34,369 nt of DNA, from contig JAEZHS010000051.1 of the NCBI GenBank assembly GCA_023436825.1, positions 1-34,369 of the forward strand. The letters are read 5' to 3'. The notes under the pieces are model-generated. The model ran no database searches and was not told where the DNA came from. It saw nothing but the letters and a program-made list of their open reading frames with translations. This document shows, one piece after another, positions 22,833 through 30,730 of the stretch. Both the position numbers and the translations under genes were made by a program. Source of the DNA: Pseudomonadota bacterium. Lineage in GTDB: Bacteria; Pseudomonadota; Alphaproteobacteria; Reyranellales; Reyranellaceae. Numbering within the stretch: position 1 is the first letter of the stretch; the number at the start of each line of letters is the position of its first letter.

Positions 22833-24236
22833 CTACCTTTTGCCCTCCTCCGCGCCTTCAACCTCGAAGACGAGCTTCTGTATCCCGGGCTGCCGCTCGG
22901 GCGAGAGCATAACCGTTATCTTCAGGCGACCGTGTGCGCCAGCCAAGGTGAAGCGTCCACCGAGCGCATGTGTCGGCTCAATCGTCTCGACGGTGCCCTC
23001 GCCCAACCTCTTCTTCAGGTCGGCGAGCTCGGCGTTGCGCAGGCGCGGCGGTGTGTCGAGCAGCAGGTTCGGCGCGCACGCGTCGGCCACGTCCTCGATC
23101 CGGCCCGAGGCGTAGGCCACGACCACGGCGTCGACGGCGCGCCTGAGCGCAGGCGACGGGGCGACGGGCGGGCGCTTCGGCGCAGCCTCGTGCAGGATCT
23201 GCGCCAGAAGCGGCGTCAGCTTCGACATCGGCGCGTAGGTGCGGTTGGCGAAGGCGAACACGCCCCAGCCGCGGTCGGGCATCATCAGCACGTGCGACCC
23301 GTAGCCCGGCAGGCCGCCGGGATGATGCAGAAAGCGACCGAGCCGCTTGTCGCTCGCATTCATCAGGCCGTAGCCATAGGCGCTGGGCCGCGGCTCGGGC
23401 GTGTCGGGCTGGAAGGGCGGCGCGTGATAGAGCGCCATCTCGCGCACGCTGGCGCGCCGGACCGGCCCGGTCTCGGGATCGTCGCGCGCCGGCCACGCCG
23501 CGAGCAGGAAGGCGACCCAGCGCGCATAGTCCGGCACCGTCGTGACCAGCCCGCCCATGGCGCCGACCTCGCCATCCGGCTCGATGCGCTCGCGCGACCA
23601 GGCCTCGCCGTCGAGGCGGTAGCCGAAGGCATAGTCCCCGCGCGCCGCCGCGATCGCGTCGAAGGTCGTGCGCGTCATGCCGAGCGGCGCGAGGAAGAGT
23701 CGACGCACGTAATCCTGGTAGGGCTCGCCGCTCACGTTGGTCAGGACCCGGCCGAGCAGCGCATAGCCCAGGTTGGAATATTCGTAGGCGAGGCCCGGCG
23801 CGCGGGCGAACAGGGTACCGCTGGCGATCAGCTCGTCGAGCCCGGCCGGCGTCATGCCGAGCACGCGATCGCCCCACGGATCGTCGGTGACGAAGCCCGC
23901 GACGTGGCACAGCAGATCGCGCACCGTGACGGGCTTGCTGTCGGCGGTGGCAGGCTTCACCGCCGCAAACTGCGGCACGTATTCGGCGAGCGGCGCATCG
24001 AGCGCGACCTTGCCGGCGTCGCGCAGCGACAGGACCGCGAGCGCCGTCATGTTCTTGGTCATCGAGGCGATGCGGAAGGCGGTCTCCCGTCCCACCGGTC
24101 GCCCGGCCTCGCGGTCGGCCAGCCCGAGCGCGGTGACATGGACGAGGCGCCCCTGATCGACGATGCCCGCGACGAGGCCGGGGAGCCTGTGCTCCTCGGC
24201 GAAAGCCGCCGAGGCGGCGTCGATTTTGGCAAACAT
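22833..24236 (-). CDS. Serine hydrolase, class C beta-lactamase/penicillin-binding fold
   Basis: A 467-residue protein of the beta-lactamase-related serine hydrolase family. The nucleophile motif is Ser58-Met-Thr-Lys61 (RIASMTKNM), the second motif Tyr153-Ser-Asn155 (YEYSNLGYALLGR), and the third triad equivalent is the HHPGGLPGYGSH segment. There is no signal peptide, so it is more likely a cytoplasmic esterase, D-aminopeptidase or amidase than a resistance enzyme. After about 370 a small C-terminal domain follows (LRRAVDAVVVAYASGRIEDV to the end), as in many members. The ATG at 24236 has no strong ribosome site; an in-frame start at 24308 adds a non-homologous leader. Confidence 0.88.
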   Translation of the reverse strand: MFAKIDAASAAFAEEHRLPGLVAGIVDQGRLVHVTALGLADREAGRPVGRETAFRIASMTKNMTALAVLSLRDAGKVALDAPLAEYVPQFAAVKPATADSKPVTVRDLLCHVAGFVTDDPWGDRVLGMTPAGLDELIASGTLFARAPGLAYEYSNLGYALLGRVLTNVSGEPYQDYVRRLFLAPLGMTRTTFDAIAAARGDYAFGYRLDGEAWSRERIEPDGEVGAMGGLVTTVPDYARWVAFLLAAWPARDDPETGPVRRASVREMALYHAPPFQPDTPEPRPSAYGYGLMNASDKRLGRFLHHPGGLPGYGSHVLMMPDRGWGVFAFANRTYAPMSKLTPLLAQILHEAAPKRPPVAPSPALRRAVDAVVVAYASGRIEDVADACAPNLLLDTPPRLRNAELADLKKRLGEGTVETIEPTHALGGRFTLAGAHGRLKITVMLSPERQPGIQKLVFEVEGAEEGKR

Positions 24237-24314
24237 CGGACCACAATAGCGGGACTGAGCGGTGCGCGTCGCCTGGCCTGAGCATCGTCGAAGGGAGGCG
24301 TAAACCATTTCGCG

Positions 24315-25280
24315 CTAGCCAGCCACCTCCCGCCCCATCTTCGATATGGACCGCACGTAAATCAGCTCAGCGACCAGCTCGACCAGGGTTTGCGTGAGAA
24401 TGACGACAGGCAATACGGGTGATGCCCCCGGAACGGCGAGCCCGAGCGGCAGGACAACCAGCGAATTTCGCGTCGCCGTGCTGAACGCAATCGCTCGACG
24501 ACCAGCAGCTGGCAACCTGAACAACCATCCAACGGCGAGCCCTACGAAGGGGGCAACAACGGCGAACGCAACGTAGATCAGGGCGGCCTGAATGGCGCTC
24601 GACCTGGCGGCGTAGAGCTGCGGAACGACGGAGCAGACGACGACGAGCAGAACGATTGCGGTCGCCGGAACGGGAAGAAGCCCCAACCTGTCGACCATAC
24701 CGGCCATTGAAACGCTTCTCCCCGCCCAGGCCTGGAGCGCTCCCGCGAGGAAGAGAGGCACCGCGATCAGCCAGACGAATGCGCGAACGAACGGCCCGGC
24801 CTCGATCAGGTCGCGCCCGGCTTCGCCCAGCAACAGCCCCAGATAGACCGGCAAGAGCATCATCTGCGCGACAAGCAGCAGCGGCGTCGCCGCGAGCAGC
24901 GACCGGGAGTCGGCGCGGCCGAGATGCGCAAACGTGACGACATAGTCGATGCACGGAGCGAGGAGCACGATCAGGACACCCAGCCGAAGCAGCGGATCGT
25001 GCGGGAGAGCCTGCACCAGGAGCGCCACGAGCAGGGGCATCGCGACAAAATTGGCGACCAGCAGCGCCGCCATGAAGCGAACCTGGCGGAACGTCCTGCT
25101 CAGCTCACCGAGAGGAACCTGGAGGAACGTCGCAAAGAGCATGACTGCCAGGGCGGGATTGATCGCCGCCTCGAGCACTCCCAGGCCGGGAGCGACGGTG
25201 GCTCCGGCAGCAGCCGCAATCACCGCACCGAAATAGATCGAGACCTGACGCCTTTCCAAGGCCTCTCGAATGACCGTCAT
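24315..25280 (-). CDS. Acr3/bile-acid:sodium symporter-family transporter, probable metalloid efflux
   Basis: A 321-residue membrane protein with about ten hydrophobic helices, of the BART/BASS superfamily in the branch annotated as arsenic-resistance proteins. The conserved helix 4 cysteine is in VLLAPCIDYVVTFAHLGRAD. Members of the Acr3 branch export arsenite or antimonite; some relatives move other anions. The best start is the ATG at 25280, whose ATGA overlaps the merR stop; a GTG two codons earlier also exists. Co-transcription with a MerR-type thiol metal sensor supports a metal(loid) role. No arsenate reductase or ArsR gene is present in the window. Confidence 0.82.
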   Translation of the reverse strand: MTVIREALERRQVSIYFGAVIAAAAGATVAPGLGVLEAAINPALAVMLFATFLQVPLGELSRTFRQVRFMAALLVANFVAMPLLVALLVQALPHDPLLRLGVLIVLLAPCIDYVVTFAHLGRADSRSLLAATPLLLVAQMMLLPVYLGLLLGEAGRDLIEAGPFVRAFVWLIAVPLFLAGALQAWAGRSVSMAGMVDRLGLLPVPATAIVLLVVVCSVVPQLYAARSSAIQAALIYVAFAVVAPFVGLAVGWLFRLPAAGRRAIAFSTATRNSLVVLPLGLAVPGASPVLPVVILTQTLVELVAELIYVRSISKMGREVAG

Positions 25281-25714
25281 CCACACCGCCGCTTGGGAGC
25301 GGTCGACGCAGTGCCCGCCAGATCATCCAGGATGACGCAATCCGGACCGGGGCCGCCGACACAATTGACATTGCAGCTTTCGACGAAGCCCGCGATGCCC
25401 CTCTCCGGCTCCCTCAACTCCCTCAGCTCTGCCCGCACTCGCGCCAGGTGCGCCTGGGCCAGGTCACGGGCCTCCAGGCAGGTACGCGATCGATCCTGCT
25501 CGAGCGCGACGAGCGTGCGCACCTGTTCGATCGAGAACCCGAAGTCACGGCACCGGCGGGTGAAAGTCAGGCGCACGTCGCTTTCCCCGTAGTGTCGCTG
25601 GTTGCCCTCCTGCCGATCCGGCTGCGGCAGAAGCCCGCTCTCCTCGTAGTACCGGATCGTCGGTGAATTCGTTCCGGTTCGTTCGGCCAGGTCGCCGATC
25701 TTCAGCCCGGACAT
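25277..25714 (-). CDS. MerR-family thiol metal-responsive regulator
   Basis: A 145-residue MerR-family activator. The winged helix is LKIGDLAERTGTNSPTIRYY with ESGLLPQPDR, followed by the dimer helix. Potential metal ligands are Cys79 (RSRTCLEARD), Cys114 and Cys118 (ESCNVNCVGG) and Cys126 (PGPDCVILDDL). Cys79 and the C-terminal loop cysteines sit where ZntR, CadR and MerR bind metal, so a soft or thiophilic metal (Zn/Cd/Pb/Hg, perhaps arsenite) is expected. It is not SoxR: the Fe-S spacing is absent. It overlaps the Acr3-like gene by four bases, and a MerR-type promoter lies in the divergent gap. Confidence 0.9.
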   Translation of the reverse strand: MSGLKIGDLAERTGTNSPTIRYYEESGLLPQPDRQEGNQRHYGESDVRLTFTRRCRDFGFSIEQVRTLVALEQDRSRTCLEARDLAQAHLARVRAELRELREPERGIAGFVESCNVNCVGGPGPDCVILDDLAGTASTAPKRRCG

Positions 25715-25737
25715 GGGGTTCTCTTTCCGATCGCCTC

Positions 25738-25768
25738 TTGAACCTCAAGTTACTTGAGGCCCTATCTC
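25738..25768 (+). promoter_or_regulatory. MerR-type promoter/operator with 19-bp spacer
   Basis: TTGAAC (25738-25743) and TATCTC (25763-25768) are separated by 19 bases, the stretched spacing that MerR-family activators correct. The spacer holds a perfect dyad, CCTCAAG-TTA-CTTGAGG (25743-25759). It points to the plus strand, that is, to the small Cys-rich genes at 25.8-26.5 kb; the dyad also lies about 29 bases upstream of merR, allowing autoregulation. Confidence 0.75.
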
Positions 25769-25850
25769 ACGACCAGCATCAAGTCACGGCCGCCTGGCCG
25801 GGAGCTGGAGGTATGACGATGAAGGAAGGAATCCTCGACCGTGCGAAGGC

Positions 25851-26180
25851 ATGCGGCTCGCGCCGGACGAACTCGAGACGCGTCTGACATGGATTGCGCA
25901 ACTCAACACACGAGCCTTGATCTCGTCGCGGCGATCCGACCTGGAACTGGTATTGGCGTATCCACCGCTCGCGATCGGCGATGTCGAGAGACTGATCGAA
26001 TACGAGCAGGAGTGCTGTGGCTTCTTGAGCTTCCGTCTCGACAAGAGCGGAAACAACCTGGTCCCGACGATCACGGCGCAAGAGACGAGTCGCGAGGCGG
26101 CGGCCGATCTCTTCGAGCAGTTCGCCATCGGCATTCCGCAGAAAGCGCCCATCTGCTGCGCCGGAGGATGCGCCACATGA
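25851..26180 (+). CDS. Small CC-motif protein of the metal locus (possibly frameshifted at its 5' end)
   Basis: The 109-residue reading carries VERLIEYEQECCGFLSFRLD and ends APICCAGGCAT. Small proteins with a Cys-Cys-x-Phe-Leu motif of this kind recur beside MerR regulators, but their function is unknown to me. The ATG at 25851 has no well-placed ribosome site. Thirty-seven bases upstream, GGAGCTGGAGGT precedes an ATG at 25814 that opens a 24-codon frame (MTMKEGILDRAKACGSRRTN). Restoring one base after its TGC codon would join that frame to RLAPDELETRLTW. So either the gene has lost one base, or a short upstream ORF overlaps the true start. Its TGA overlaps the next ATG. Confidence 0.7.
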   Translation: MRLAPDELETRLTWIAQLNTRALISSRRSDLELVLAYPPLAIGDVERLIEYEQECCGFLSFRLDKSGNNLVPTITAQETSREAAADLFEQFAIGIPQKAPICCAGGCAT

Positions 26181-26495
26181 TCGAGGCACGCGCGCCCATC
26201 AAGTCGAGGACGGCCCACGGCATCGACGGCCGTCGTTGCATGCGCCGTTTGCTGCGCCCTGTCCTTCGTCGCCCCGATTGCCGTACTCGCTTCCGCAGGC
26301 GGCATCCTCGCCTGGTTCAGCGAGAGCTCGAACTGGCTGATGGCGATTGCCGTCGCGGCCGTTGCCCCGGGCTGGATCTGGGCCGGCGTACAAAGCCGGC
26401 GGACACGCCGCAGGCCTGCCCGTGCCACGTTCTGGGTGTTGTCGCTCGCGTCGGCTTCGGTCCTGGCGGCCTGGCTGTGGGTTTCGCTCTGCTGA
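26177..26495 (+). pseudogene. Small Cys-containing membrane protein, frameshifted
   Basis: An ATG at 26177 overlaps the previous stop (ATGA) and reads MIEARAPIKSRTAHG. That frame then turns to arginine-rich non-protein. One base over, from about 26220 to a TGA at 26493-26495, lies a clear membrane protein. It reads STAVVACAVCCALSFVAP, then IAVLASAGGILAWF, then WLMAIAVAAVAPGWIWAGVQ, then RRTRRRPARATFW and a last helix ending LWVSLC. This second frame has no ATG or GTG start of its own. The simplest reading is a single-base insertion between about 26205 and 26235 in a three-helix, Cys-bearing protein of about 100 residues. A sequencing error or recoding are alternatives. Confidence 0.7.
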
Positions 26496-26616
26496 CCGGG
26501 GCGGATCGCGCCGCGATGGCCAGACCGGACATAGCGAGCTTGGCTATGGCTACACAGGCTGAGAAAAGTATGCTGTGTCGCGGTGGGCAAACGCTCGTCC
26601 GACCTTGGGGGAGGCC

Positions 26617-27372
26617 ATGGATCTCAACGCAAAGGTCGCGTTCGTTACCGGGGGATCGGGCGACATCGGAAAGGCGATCGCGCAGGCGCTCGCCCGGGCC
26701 GGCAGCGATGTCGTCGTCTCTTATGTGGGCGATGCCGGGCGGGCCGACGTGGCGGTCGAAGCCGTCCGGAAGGCCGGCCGGCAGGGCCACGCCGTGCAGC
26801 TCGATCAACGCGACCCCAAATCGATCGATACCTGCGTCGAAAAGGTGATGGGGCAGGTCGGGCGGCTCGATATCCTCGTCAACAACGCCGCGTGGAATAT
26901 CGGCATCCCTTTCAGGGAGCTCGATGCGCTGACACCGGACATCTGGGATCGTGTCCTCGAGACCAACCTGCGTGGTCCATTCCTGCTTTGCCGGGCGTTC
27001 GCATCGGAACTCGGCCGACACAAGGCCGGCCGGATCGTCAATATCGCGTCGATCGCCGGACTTGCCCCGGCCGGCAGCAGCATCGCCTACGCGGCCGCCA
27101 AAGCGGCGCTGATCCATCTCACACACTGCCTGGCCGTCGCAATGGCACCGGATGTGACGGTGAATTGCATCGCTCCCGGACTGGTCGAAGGAACCCGCAT
27201 GGCCGAGCGGCTGCCGGAGGAAGTGAAGCAAGCGGTCCGGTCCCAGGTCACCCTTGGACGAACGGGAAGCGCCGAAGACATCGCGCAGATGGCGGTAGCC
27301 TATTGCCGGGCGGAAAGCGTGACGGGCCAAACGATCGTCGTCGATGGCGGAGCCCCGATCGGGATGCGTTGA
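26617..27372 (+). CDS. Short-chain dehydrogenase/reductase (SDR), classical
   Basis: A 251-residue classical SDR that oxidises or reduces an alcohol/ketone with NAD(P)(H). The cofactor motif is TGGSGDIG (11-18), the NNAA motif is in LDILVNNAAWN, and the catalytic residues are Ser145 (NIASIAG), Tyr158 and Lys162 (AYAAAK). The tail QTIVVDGGAPIGMR is typical. The ATG at 26617 follows GGGGGAGG. A serine at the place after Gly13, with no adjacent Arg, does not settle NAD versus NADP. Fatty-acyl (FabG-like) and sugar dehydrogenases share this form; the substrate is unknown. The next gene, a beta-lactamase-fold hydrolase, lies 105 bases on. Confidence 0.92.
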   Translation: MDLNAKVAFVTGGSGDIGKAIAQALARAGSDVVVSYVGDAGRADVAVEAVRKAGRQGHAVQLDQRDPKSIDTCVEKVMGQVGRLDILVNNAAWNIGIPFRELDALTPDIWDRVLETNLRGPFLLCRAFASELGRHKAGRIVNIASIAGLAPAGSSIAYAAAKAALIHLTHCLAVAMAPDVTVNCIAPGLVEGTRMAERLPEEVKQAVRSQVTLGRTGSAEDIAQMAVAYCRAESVTGQTIVVDGGAPIGMR

Positions 27373-27477
27373 CCTGCTGCGACAGTGGCGCCCGATGCGC
27401 GAAAAGAGCAGAGTCGCGACTGCAGGGGCGGCCCGTCGAAGCAGCCCGCGACGAATCCGATGCGCAGGAGGAACGCC

Positions 27478-28641
27478 ATGAAAGCAGCAGCCGACAAGGT
27501 TCTGAAGGACGCGGTGAGCAAGGGCGACGTGCCGGGAGTCGTCGCCACCGCGACGGACGCCAAAGGCACGACCTACGAGGGGGGCTTCGGCAAGCGCACG
27601 CTGGGCGAGCCGGCCGAGATGACGCCCGACACCGTGGTGTGGATCGCCTCGATGACCAAGGCAGTCACCGGGGCCGCCGCCATGCAGCTGGTCGAACGCG
27701 GCAAGCTTTCGCTCGACGGGCCGGCCAAGGAGGTGATCCCGGCGCTGGGCGAAGTCGGCGTGCTCGACGGCTTCGACGCCGCCGGCAAGCCGAGGACGCG
27801 CAAGCCCAAGCGCGACATCACCCTGCGCCACCTGCTGACCCATACCGCGGGCTTCGGCTACGACATCTGGAGCCCGGAGATCGCCAGGTACATGGAGGCG
27901 ATGGAGATACCGGGCATCATCAGTTGCCAGAACAAGGCGCTGACCACGCCCCTGCTGTTCGATCCCGGCGAGCGCTGGTTCTACGGCATCAACATCGACT
28001 TCGCCGGCAAGATGGTCGAAGCGGCGAGCGGCCAGAAGCTCGGCAACTACATGCAGGACAACCTGTTCGGCCCGCTCGGCATGGCGAGCACGGCGTTCCG
28101 CATCACCGACGACATGCGCGGGCGCCTGGCCAGGATCCATCATCGCGGCGCCGACGGCGCGCTCACCCCCGACCCCAGCATCGAGATTCCGCAGGAGCCC
28201 GAGTTCGAGATGGGCGGCGGCGGGCTCTACAGCACGGCAGGCGACTACCTCAGGTTCGTGCGCATGATGCTGAACCAGGGCAAGTCGGACAAAGGCGAGG
28301 CGGTGCTGAAGCCCGGGACGGTCGCCGAGATGTCGAAGAACGCCATGGGCGATTGCAAGGTCTGCCTGCTCGAGACCGCCGCCCCGCCCTTCTCCAACGA
28401 TGCCGAGTTCTTTCCCGGCATCGAAAAGCAGTGGGGCCTTTCCTTCATGATCAACAATGCCGAAGCGCCGACCGGACGCTCGCCCGGGTCGCTGGCCTGG
28501 GCCGGACTCGCCAACACCTACTACTGGATCGACCAGAAGAAGGGTGTCGGCGGCGTCTACGCCACCCAGGTCCTGCCCTTCGCCGACGTGAAGTCGCTGC
28601 CGCTGTTCTACGCCTTCGAAAGCGCGGTGTACGGGCGGTAG
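27478..28641 (+). CDS. Beta-lactamase-family serine hydrolase (EstB-like)
   Basis: A 387-residue serine hydrolase of the class C beta-lactamase/esterase fold. The nucleophile motif Ser58-Met-Thr-Lys61 is in WIASMTKAVTG. The second motif region is ERWFYGINIDFAGKMVE (Tyr169), and a WAGLANTYYWID block near the C-terminus is characteristic of the EstB-like esterase branch. No signal peptide is seen. AGGAGG stands six bases before the ATG at 27478, which fixes the start. It shares only the general fold and motif positions with the hydrolase at 22833-24236, so the two are not a recent duplication. Probably an esterase; physiological substrate unknown. Confidence 0.9.
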   Translation: MKAAADKVLKDAVSKGDVPGVVATATDAKGTTYEGGFGKRTLGEPAEMTPDTVVWIASMTKAVTGAAAMQLVERGKLSLDGPAKEVIPALGEVGVLDGFDAAGKPRTRKPKRDITLRHLLTHTAGFGYDIWSPEIARYMEAMEIPGIISCQNKALTTPLLFDPGERWFYGINIDFAGKMVEAASGQKLGNYMQDNLFGPLGMASTAFRITDDMRGRLARIHHRGADGALTPDPSIEIPQEPEFEMGGGGLYSTAGDYLRFVRMMLNQGKSDKGEAVLKPGTVAEMSKNAMGDCKVCLLETAAPPFSNDAEFFPGIEKQWGLSFMINNAEAPTGRSPGSLAWAGLANTYYWIDQKKGVGGVYATQVLPFADVKSLPLFYAFESAVYGR

Positions 28642-28655
28642 GCGCTTCTGGCGGG

Positions 28656-28775
28656 CGCGCCACTCCGTGGCGCGTCATGCTCTTCCGGCCCGCGAGCCTC
28701 CGGCTCGCTAATGATTCATGAGCGCGCAGGGAGGTCGCGTCTGACGCGACCCAGCGCGCGGTCCGCAAGAGCATG
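28656..28775 (+). repeat. Composite palindromic intergenic repeat, second type
   Basis: The gap after the esterase gene is filled with inverted repeats. These are CGCGCCAC-TCC-GTGGCGCG (28656-28674), GCGAGCC-TCC-GGCTCGC, and GGTCGCGTC-T-GACGCGACC. An outer pair, CATGCTCTT (28676-28684) with AAGAGCATG (28767-28775), encloses the last two. The first hairpin could end transcription of the esterase gene. Layout resembles a REP/BIME-type element and differs in sequence from the repeat at 18.85 kb. Confidence 0.75.
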
Positions 28776-28793
28776 ATCATGAGCGGCCGGGAC

Positions 28794-29642
28794 CTAGCGT
28801 TGCAACCGCAAGCGCTCCAGGAACCGGAAGCTGCTGGCGGCGCTCGCGAGTGGATCGGGCGAGTCGTCCTGCTCGACGAAGAGATGCCGCACGCCGGCGA
28901 GAAGCGCGGTGCGGACGATCTCTGTCATGCGCAGGACGCCGCTGCCCACCTCTACCGTGGCGCCGTCCGCGCCGAGGTCCTTCAGGTGCACCAACACGAT
29001 CCGGCCCGCGCCGTTCTTCAAATGCTGCACGGGGTCCATCCCGGCCTTGGCGGCCCAGTACACATCGAGCTCGAGCTTGACGTCGTGCGGCTCGGTCTCC
29101 GCCATCAGCAGGCCGAACGGCGTCGAGCCGTCGTCGAACGGGACGAACTCGAAGTCGTGATTGTGGTAGGCAAGCACGAGGCCCTGGCCGCGAGCGGCGC
29201 GCCCGATCCCGGTCAGCGTCCGGCAGACCTTTTTCCAATCGTCAGCCGTCCGCCGCTGCCCGGCATCGACCGACGGGCACACCACCGAGGTCGCTCCGAG
29301 CGCTCGCGCTTCCTCGACGACGGCAGCGAAGTCTCCGCGGAGCCTGTCATAGCTTGCGTGCATCGACGGCGCCTGCAGCCCGTAGTGCTGCAGGCTCTCG
29401 CGCATCGAGAGCGCCGTGACGCCGGGCAAGCCCGCGAGCTCGACCTCGCGGTAGCCGATATCGGCAACACGCCTCAGCGTGCCCTCGACGTCGGCAGCGA
29501 GAGCATCCCTTACGGTGTAGAGCTGCAAGCCGGGGCGCCATGGCGGGCGAGGTTGCGCAAGAGCGCCGAGCGGCACGGCAAATCCCGCCAGCACGACCAG
29601 GAGAGATCGCCTGGAAGACGCTCCGGTGCGCCCGAAGCTCAT
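28794..29642 (-). CDS. Exported xylose-isomerase-like TIM-barrel protein
   Basis: A 282-residue sugar phosphate isomerase/epimerase-family (AP endonuclease 2 fold) protein. Residues 1-29 are an export signal with an Arg-Arg pair before the hydrophobic run (SSRRSLLVVLAGFAVP), cleaved near ALA|QP, possibly Tat-dependent. Barrel strands and metal-ligand candidates are seen in LQLYTVRDAL, YREVELAGLPG, LAYHNHDFEF, VKLELDVYWAAKAG and IVLVHLKDLG. Relatives isomerise sugars or inositol derivatives in the cytoplasm or periplasm. The ATG at 29642 overlaps the glucokinase stop (ATGA), so they are co-translated. The role in sugar use is inferred from that. Confidence 0.86.
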   Translation of the reverse strand: MSFGRTGASSRRSLLVVLAGFAVPLGALAQPRPPWRPGLQLYTVRDALAADVEGTLRRVADIGYREVELAGLPGVTALSMRESLQHYGLQAPSMHASYDRLRGDFAAVVEEARALGATSVVCPSVDAGQRRTADDWKKVCRTLTGIGRAARGQGLVLAYHNHDFEFVPFDDGSTPFGLLMAETEPHDVKLELDVYWAAKAGMDPVQHLKNGAGRIVLVHLKDLGADGATVEVGSGVLRMTEIVRTALLAGVRHLFVEQDDSPDPLASAASSFRFLERLRLQR

Positions 29643-30604
29643 CGGCGCGGATGGACGCGCGCCAGATGGGCGAGGCCGACGAAGGCCGGTGTCGGATGGA
29701 CGATGACCGCCGTGGGGATGTGCGCGAGATAGCTCGACAAGCGTCCCTTGGCCTCGAACCGCTCGCGGAAGGCCGAAGCCCGCAGGAAATCGGTGAAGCG
29801 CGGTGCTATCCCGCCGCCGATGAACACGCCGCCGCGCGCGCCCAGCGTCAACGCGACGTTGCCCGCGACGCTGCCCAGGAAGGCGCAGAACAATTCCAGG
29901 GCCTCGCGGCTCACCTTGCAATCATCCGCGAGCGCATGAGCCACGATCTCGCTGCTGTCACGCTCGGGCACTGCCTTGTCGTCGACGCGCGCGATAGCGT
30001 GATAAAGCTGGATCAGGCCCGATCCGGAGAGCACGCGCTCGACCGAGACATGGTGGAACTGCTGGCGCAGGGCCAGGATGACGGCGTCCTCGCGCCGATT
30101 CTCGCTGGACAAAGTGGCGTGGCCGCCCTCCGTCACCAGGACGACCTCGGCCTCGCCGGCGAATACCATGGCCGCCAGTCCGAAGCCGGTGCCGGGGCCC
30201 ATCACGGCCATGGTGCCGCGGTCGCCGGCGCGCGGCATGCCCAGGGTCACGATGTCCTTGGCGTGCAGGTCGGGCAGCGACCAGGCAAGCGCCTCGAAGT
30301 CGTTCAGCACCGCCACGTCGCTCATGCCGAGGCCCTTGGCGATGCGCTCCGAATCGACGATCCAGGCGGCATTGGTGAGCGCGATCCGCCCCTGGTCGAC
30401 GGGTCCCGCAGCCGCGATCAGCGCCCGCTTGGGTGAATGGCCCTTGGCCGGCCCCTCCAGGAAGTCGCGCGCCGCCTCGATCGGCGAGCCGTAGTCCGAA
30501 ACGGCATAAGTCTCGGACGCGGCAAGCTCGCTGCCTTCCAGCAGCGCGAAGCGGGCGTTGGTGGCGCCGATATCGGCGATCAAGGCGGGGGCAGCCGGTG
30601 TCAT
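29639..30604 (-). CDS. glk: Glucokinase (proteobacterial Glk type)
   Basis: A 321-residue glucokinase, which phosphorylates glucose with ATP to glucose 6-phosphate. The phosphate-binding motif is LIADIGATNARFALLEG, and further family blocks are ALIAAAGPVDQGRIALTNAA, DVAVLNDFEALAWSLP, VMGPGTGFGLAAM and TEGGHATLSSENRRE. The C-terminal GGVFIGGGIAPRF completes the fold. The ATG at 30604 follows a perfect AAGGAGGT site by eight bases, which excludes a longer in-frame start at 30700. It is divergent from a disrupted sugar porter and lies near a second, unrelated glucokinase gene. Confidence 0.95.
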   Translation of the reverse strand: MTPAAPALIADIGATNARFALLEGSELAASETYAVSDYGSPIEAARDFLEGPAKGHSPKRALIAAAGPVDQGRIALTNAAWIVDSERIAKGLGMSDVAVLNDFEALAWSLPDLHAKDIVTLGMPRAGDRGTMAVMGPGTGFGLAAMVFAGEAEVVLVTEGGHATLSSENRREDAVILALRQQFHHVSVERVLSGSGLIQLYHAIARVDDKAVPERDSSEIVAHALADDCKVSREALELFCAFLGSVAGNVALTLGARGGVFIGGGIAPRFTDFLRASAFRERFEAKGRLSSYLAHIPTAVIVHPTPAFVGLAHLARVHPRR

Positions 30605-30730
30605 GCGTCGATACCTCCTTGCCTGCAGCACTGGTCCCGAACCGATGTTGACGCCGGGGAGCCATCGCGGGTTCCCGATCCAGCGGAACCTCCAGTACAT
30701 TTACGGCCCAAGGAGAAACATCATCAAGTC

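Noticed and set aside
24257..24300. Short sequence CCTGAGCATCGTCGAAGG as a repeat element
   Set aside because: It resembles short intergenic repeats found in many genomes, but there is only one copy here and no clear dyad.
22833..28641. The two beta-lactamase-fold genes as a duplication or as resistance determinants
   Set aside because: Only motif positions agree, overall sequence and C-termini differ, and neither has a signal peptide.
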